From an uncultured Rhodospirillales bacterium (GTDB taxonomy: Bacteria; Pseudomonadota; Alphaproteobacteria; Acetobacterales; Acetobacteraceae), in NCBI GenBank assembly GCA_903845065.1, contig CAIMWH010000068.1:1-44087 (forward strand): a DNA stretch of 44,087 nucleotides, given 5' to 3'. Within the stretch, counting starts at the first letter, position 1, and every line of letters starts with the position of its first letter. Position numbers and translations under genes: made by a program. A model generated the notes under the pieces. That model did no database searches. It was not told where the DNA came from and worked only from the letters and a program-made list of their open reading frames with translations. Of the stretch, positions 41,347 through 44,087 are shown in pieces.

Positions 41347-42927
41347 ATGCGCCGCCGCACCTTCCTCGCCTCCACCGCCGCCGCCACCCTCGCGGCCCCC
41401 CGCATCGGCAACGCCCAGGCCGCCAAGCCCCTGCGCTTCGTCCCCGATGCCGACCTCGCCATCGTCGACCCCATCGTCACCACCAGCTACCAAACCCGTG
41501 ACCACGGCTACATGGTGTTCGATACCCTCTACGGCCAGGACAACGAATACCGCATCCGCCCGCAAATGGTCGAAGGCCACACCGTCGAAAACGACGGCAA
41601 AACCTGGAAACTCACCCTCCGCCAGGGCCTCAAATTCCACGACGGCGAACGCGTCCTCGCCCGCGACGCCGCCGCCTCCATCACCCGCTGGGGCAAGCGC
41701 GACAGCTTCGGCCAGGCCCTCATGGCCCGCGTCGAGGAAATCTCCGGCACCGATGACCGCACCATCACCATCCGCCTGAAAACCCCCTTCCCCCTATTGC
41801 CTGACGCCCTCGGCCACTTCTCCCCCTCCATGTGCGCCATCATGCCGGCCCGCCTCGCCGAGACCGACCCCAACAAGCCCATCAATGAAATGGTCGGCAG
41901 CGGCCCCTTCAAGTTCAAGGCCGACGAACGCGTCCCCGGCTCCCGCGTCGTCTACGTGAAAAACCAGGATTACGTCCCCCGCAACGAACCCGCCGAACGC
42001 ACCGCCGGCGGCAAGGTCGTCCATATCGACCGCGTCGAATGGGCCATCATGCCCGACACCGCCACCGTCGCGAACGCCCTCGTCGCCGGCGAGATCGACT
42101 GGTGGGGAACCCCCGTCACCGATCTCCTGCCCATCCTCAAGCGCTCCCGCAACGTCGCCTTCACCACCCTGGTCCCCACCGGCACCATCGCCACCATGCG
42201 CTTCAACCAGCTCCAAGCGCCCTTCAACAACCCCGCCATCCGCCGCGCCATCGTCCACGCCGTCACCCAGTCCGACTACATGATCGCCGTCCAGGGCGAA
42301 GACCGCTCCACCTGGCAGGACGGCGTCGGCTACTTCTGCCCCGACACCCCCATGGCCAGCACCGCCGGCATGGAAAACCTCACCAGCCCGCGTGACTACG
42401 CCGCCGTCAAACGCGAACTCGATGCCGCCGGCTACAAGGGCGAACGCATCGTCCTCTTCAACCCCACCGACATCCCCAGCGTCAAAGCCCTCGCCGAAAT
42501 CACCAACGACCTGCTGAAAAACAAACTCGGCATGAACGTCGATTTCCAGGCCATGGACTGGGCCACCGTCGTCCAACGCCGCATCAAGCAGGACCCGGTG
42601 GACCAGGGCGGCTGGTCCATCTTCCAAACCTCCTGGGGCGGCGTTGACCAGTTCAACCCCGCCGTCCACGCCTTCCTCCGCGGCAACGGCAAGGACGGCA
42701 TCATGGGCTGGCCCAACAGCCCCCGCATCGAAGAACTCCGCAACGAATGGTTCGCCGCGCCCGACCTTGCGGCCCAGAAGAAGGTCTGCGAACAAATGCA
42801 GCTCCAGGCCTTCCAGGACGTCCCCTACATCCCCCTCGGCCAGGTTCGCGGCGCCTCCGCCCACCGCGCCGAACTCAAGGGCGTCCTGACCGGCCTGCCC
42901 CTGTTCTGGAACATCACCCGCGGCTAA
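41347..42927 (+). CDS. Family 5 ABC solute-binding protein, Tat-exported, orphan
   Basis: 526 residues. The signal begins MRRRTFLASTAAATLAAP, a twin-arginine type, with cleavage near the GNAQA region (about residue 25-26). The mature start is KPLRFVPDADLAIVDPIVTT, followed by WKLTLRQGLKFHDGERVLARD and later VDFQAMDWATVVQRR, all SBP_bac_5 features. AGGAG upstream of the ATG supports the start. There are no permease or ATPase genes; the next gene is a convergent dehydrogenase. It is a clear paralogue of the protein at 20780-22339, but uses Tat instead of Sec for export. Ligand unknown; peptides, opines or glutathione are common in the family. Confidence 0.92.
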   Translation: MRRRTFLASTAAATLAAPRIGNAQAAKPLRFVPDADLAIVDPIVTTSYQTRDHGYMVFDTLYGQDNEYRIRPQMVEGHTVENDGKTWKLTLRQGLKFHDGERVLARDAAASITRWGKRDSFGQALMARVEEISGTDDRTITIRLKTPFPLLPDALGHFSPSMCAIMPARLAETDPNKPINEMVGSGPFKFKADERVPGSRVVYVKNQDYVPRNEPAERTAGGKVVHIDRVEWAIMPDTATVANALVAGEIDWWGTPVTDLLPILKRSRNVAFTTLVPTGTIATMRFNQLQAPFNNPAIRRAIVHAVTQSDYMIAVQGEDRSTWQDGVGYFCPDTPMASTAGMENLTSPRDYAAVKRELDAAGYKGERIVLFNPTDIPSVKALAEITNDLLKNKLGMNVDFQAMDWATVVQRRIKQDPVDQGGWSIFQTSWGGVDQFNPAVHAFLRGNGKDGIMGWPNSPRIEELRNEWFAAPDLAAQKKVCEQMQLQAFQDVPYIPLGQVRGASAHRAELKGVLTGLPLFWNITRG

Positions 42928-42939
42928 CGCCCGAAAATC

Positions 42940-43010
42940 CCCTCTCCCGCCCTTGCGGGAGAGGGAGGGGCCCGCCGCGCAGCGGTGGGAGGGTGAGGGT
43001 GGTCCAACCC
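42940..43010. repeat. GC-rich palindromic intergenic element between convergent genes
   Basis: An 11-bp perfect stem, CCCTCTCCCGC (42940-42950) with GCGGGAGAGGG (42955-42965) around a 4-base loop, is followed by GCCGCGCAGCGG-type pairing and a run GGTGGGAGGGTGAGGGTGG (to 43002). Elements with this layout are widely repeated in high-GC proteobacterial genomes. It fills the gap between the convergent binding-protein and dehydrogenase genes and probably ends both transcripts, though there is no T-tract. Confidence 0.65.
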
Positions 43011-43013
43011 CGC

Positions 43014-43892
43014 CTACCCCGCGATCCACTTGTCCCAAAGCGTCGCCAGCACCGCATAATCCTCCCGCCCCAGCCCCTGCGCACACGCCAGCTCATACGC
43101 CGTATGCGCCCCCTGGATCGCGAACAACGGAATCCCGTCCCGCTGCGCCACCTCCAGCGCCAGCACCGAATCCTTCCGCGCCGCATCCAACGGCATCCCC
43201 GGCGCGAAATTGCGCTGCGCCACCCGCTCCCCGATCCGATGCGTCAGCGGCCGCACCAGCCCCGCATCCGCCCCCGACATCATCGCCACGAAATCCGCCG
43301 TCGCGATCCCGTTCGCCCGCGCCATCGCCAGCGCCTCCGCCAGCACCACATAAACCCCGTGCGCCACCGCGTTGTTGATCACCTTCGCCGCCGCCCCGGC
43401 CCCCACGCCCCCCATCACACTCTGCTTGGACGACATCGCATCGAGCCACGGCCGCGCCGCCGCGATCCCCTCCGCCTCCCCCCCGATCAACAGCACGCTC
43501 CCGCCCCGCGCCATGATCTCCACGCCCGACTGAATGGCCGCGTCGACAAATTCGATCCCCGCCTTGCCACACATCGCATGCATCGCCTCCACATCCGCCG
43601 GCGTCACCGTGCTGGTCTCGATCACCACCGTCCCCCGCGGCAACATCCCCACCAACGCCGCCACCACCGCCCGAGACGCCGCCGGCGTCGGCAAACTCAA
43701 CACCACCGCCCCCGCACCCCCCACCGCGCTCTCCAAACTCCGCGCCACCTCAATCCCCCGGCCCTCCGCCACCGCCAACCGCTCCGCCAACAAATCAAAC
43801 CCCACCACCGGCCCACCCCCCGCAAGCCGCCCGGCCACCTCAATCCCCATATTCCCCAACCCAATCACCGCACAGGCAGCATTGCGAGCCAT
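43014..43892 (-). CDS. Beta-hydroxyacid dehydrogenase (3-hydroxyisobutyrate dehydrogenase family)
   Basis: 292 residues. The nucleotide-binding start is AVIGLGNMGIEVAGRL. IETSTVTPADVEAMHA is the second substrate-site motif (usually DxSTxxP; here E-T-S-T-V-T-P). The catalytic lysine is in GAGAAAKVINNAVAHG (G-x-x-G-x-x-x-K-x-x-x-N). The enzyme oxidises a beta-hydroxyacid with NAD(P)+. It is convergent with the solute-binding protein gene, across the palindromic element, so a shared pathway is not implied by co-transcription. Start at the ATG 43892 with AGGGAGA upstream on the minus strand. Confidence 0.92.
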   Translation of the reverse strand: MARNAACAVIGLGNMGIEVAGRLAGGGPVVGFDLLAERLAVAEGRGIEVARSLESAVGGAGAVVLSLPTPAASRAVVAALVGMLPRGTVVIETSTVTPADVEAMHAMCGKAGIEFVDAAIQSGVEIMARGGSVLLIGGEAEGIAAARPWLDAMSSKQSVMGGVGAGAAAKVINNAVAHGVYVVLAEALAMARANGIATADFVAMMSGADAGLVRPLTHRIGERVAQRNFAPGMPLDAARKDSVLALEVAQRDGIPLFAIQGAHTAYELACAQGLGREDYAVLATLWDKWIAG

Positions 43893-44087
43893 CGTAATCT
43901 CCCTTGTTCTACCCCCGCTCTACCCCACCCACGCCCCAACCAAAACACCCGTAGGTCGTGTGTGGACGGCCCCCCCGATGCAAGGTGTCAGACGGAAGAA
44001 ATCTGACCTGGTGCGAGAGCGGTCGTGTGTCCGGCCTGTTGGTGCGGCACACAGCCGCTGGCCCAGATGGGTTCCGCGATCCACTCC
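43893..44087. other. Right-edge region without a recognised gene
   Basis: 195 bp. The part next to the dehydrogenase is C-rich leader. From about 43951 the sequence changes to a mixed composition. The decamer GGTCGTGTGT occurs twice (43954-43963 and 44021-44030), and GTCAGA (43987-43992) pairs with TCTGAC (44002-44007). An open frame from the ATG at 43978 runs off the edge but reads as no family I know. The change in texture suggests the border of a mobile element; the evidence is thin. Confidence 0.3.

Noticed and set aside
44011-44087. Possible group II intron 5' end (GTGCG at 44011 and GCCCAGATGGG further on)
   Set aside because: The GTGCG motif is short and common, the GCCCAGA block is too far from it for known introns, and no intron-encoded protein is visible before the edge.
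1-44087. CRISPR array, prophage or integrase/tRNA attachment site
   Set aside because: No regularly spaced repeats, phage structural genes, integrase or tRNA gene could be seen anywhere in the window.

Overview
The window reads as a high-GC alphaproteobacterium. The mix of families (thrC next to an M16 peptidase gene, CcoG, a BigR/SqrR-type ArsR repressor, many solute-binding proteins, GC-rich third codon positions) fits Rhodospirillales/Acetobacteraceae best. That placement is an inference from gene content, not from a marker gene.

Layout. (1) 1-3195: the right end of an IS21-family element (IstB C-terminus plus terminal repeats) abuts the last codons of a DUF318/ArsP-like permease. It is followed by a thioredoxin-like protein, a FAD monooxygenase-like enzyme with a cysteine-pair tail, and an MFS exporter; this looks like a broken arsenic/metalloid-type detoxification operon. 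(2) 3204-7744, minus strand: an MFS transporter and a three-gene MacAB/DevBCA-like ABC exporter. (3) 8122-10331, minus strand: a two-gene unit of unknown function, a long coiled-coil protein and a small helical partner. (4) 10453-17281: a SelA-like PLP enzyme divergent from a complete polar-amino-acid ABC transporter, then a small membrane protein, a DHA2 MFS pump and a cupin. (5) 17365-23274: truncated haemoglobin, Bcr/CflA pump, and a translationally coupled M81 peptidase / solute-binding protein / PhyH dioxygenase trio.

(6) 23281-31128 is the most interesting region. An ArsR-family repressor with two cysteines spaced exactly as in the persulfide sensors BigR and SqrR is transcribed away from a minus-strand gene run: DUF2892, NnrU/ICMT-like methyltransferase, CcoG and AhpD-like. 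The 90-bp gap holds two face-to-face sigma70-type promoters, both with 17-bp spacers, sharing one 18-bp palindrome. Downstream of the repressor lie a coupled RND adaptor and pump and a Ddn-like reductase. I read this as a persulfide- or thiol-stress divergon linking efflux, thiol chemistry and respiratory-oxidase assembly. (7) 31262-36975, minus strand: SufE, PmbA/TldE, M16 peptidase, a GT-D-like protein and threonine synthase. (8) 37134-38950: rhodanese coupled to a PLP decarboxylase. (9) 39032-44087: ClpP-like secreted protein with a glycine-zipper lipoprotein, Hsp20, an orphan solute-binding protein, a beta-hydroxyacid dehydrogenase, and a non-coding right edge.

Large scale. The plus strand is G-rich from about 8.1 to 17.3 kb and C-rich from about 17.4 kb to the end, regardless of gene orientation; 1-8 kb is roughly neutral. 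The sharp G-to-C switch near 17.3 kb is what a replication terminus region, or an inversion boundary, would look like. Palindromic repeats sit in three convergent gene junctions (31131-31256, 38951-39020, 42940-43010).
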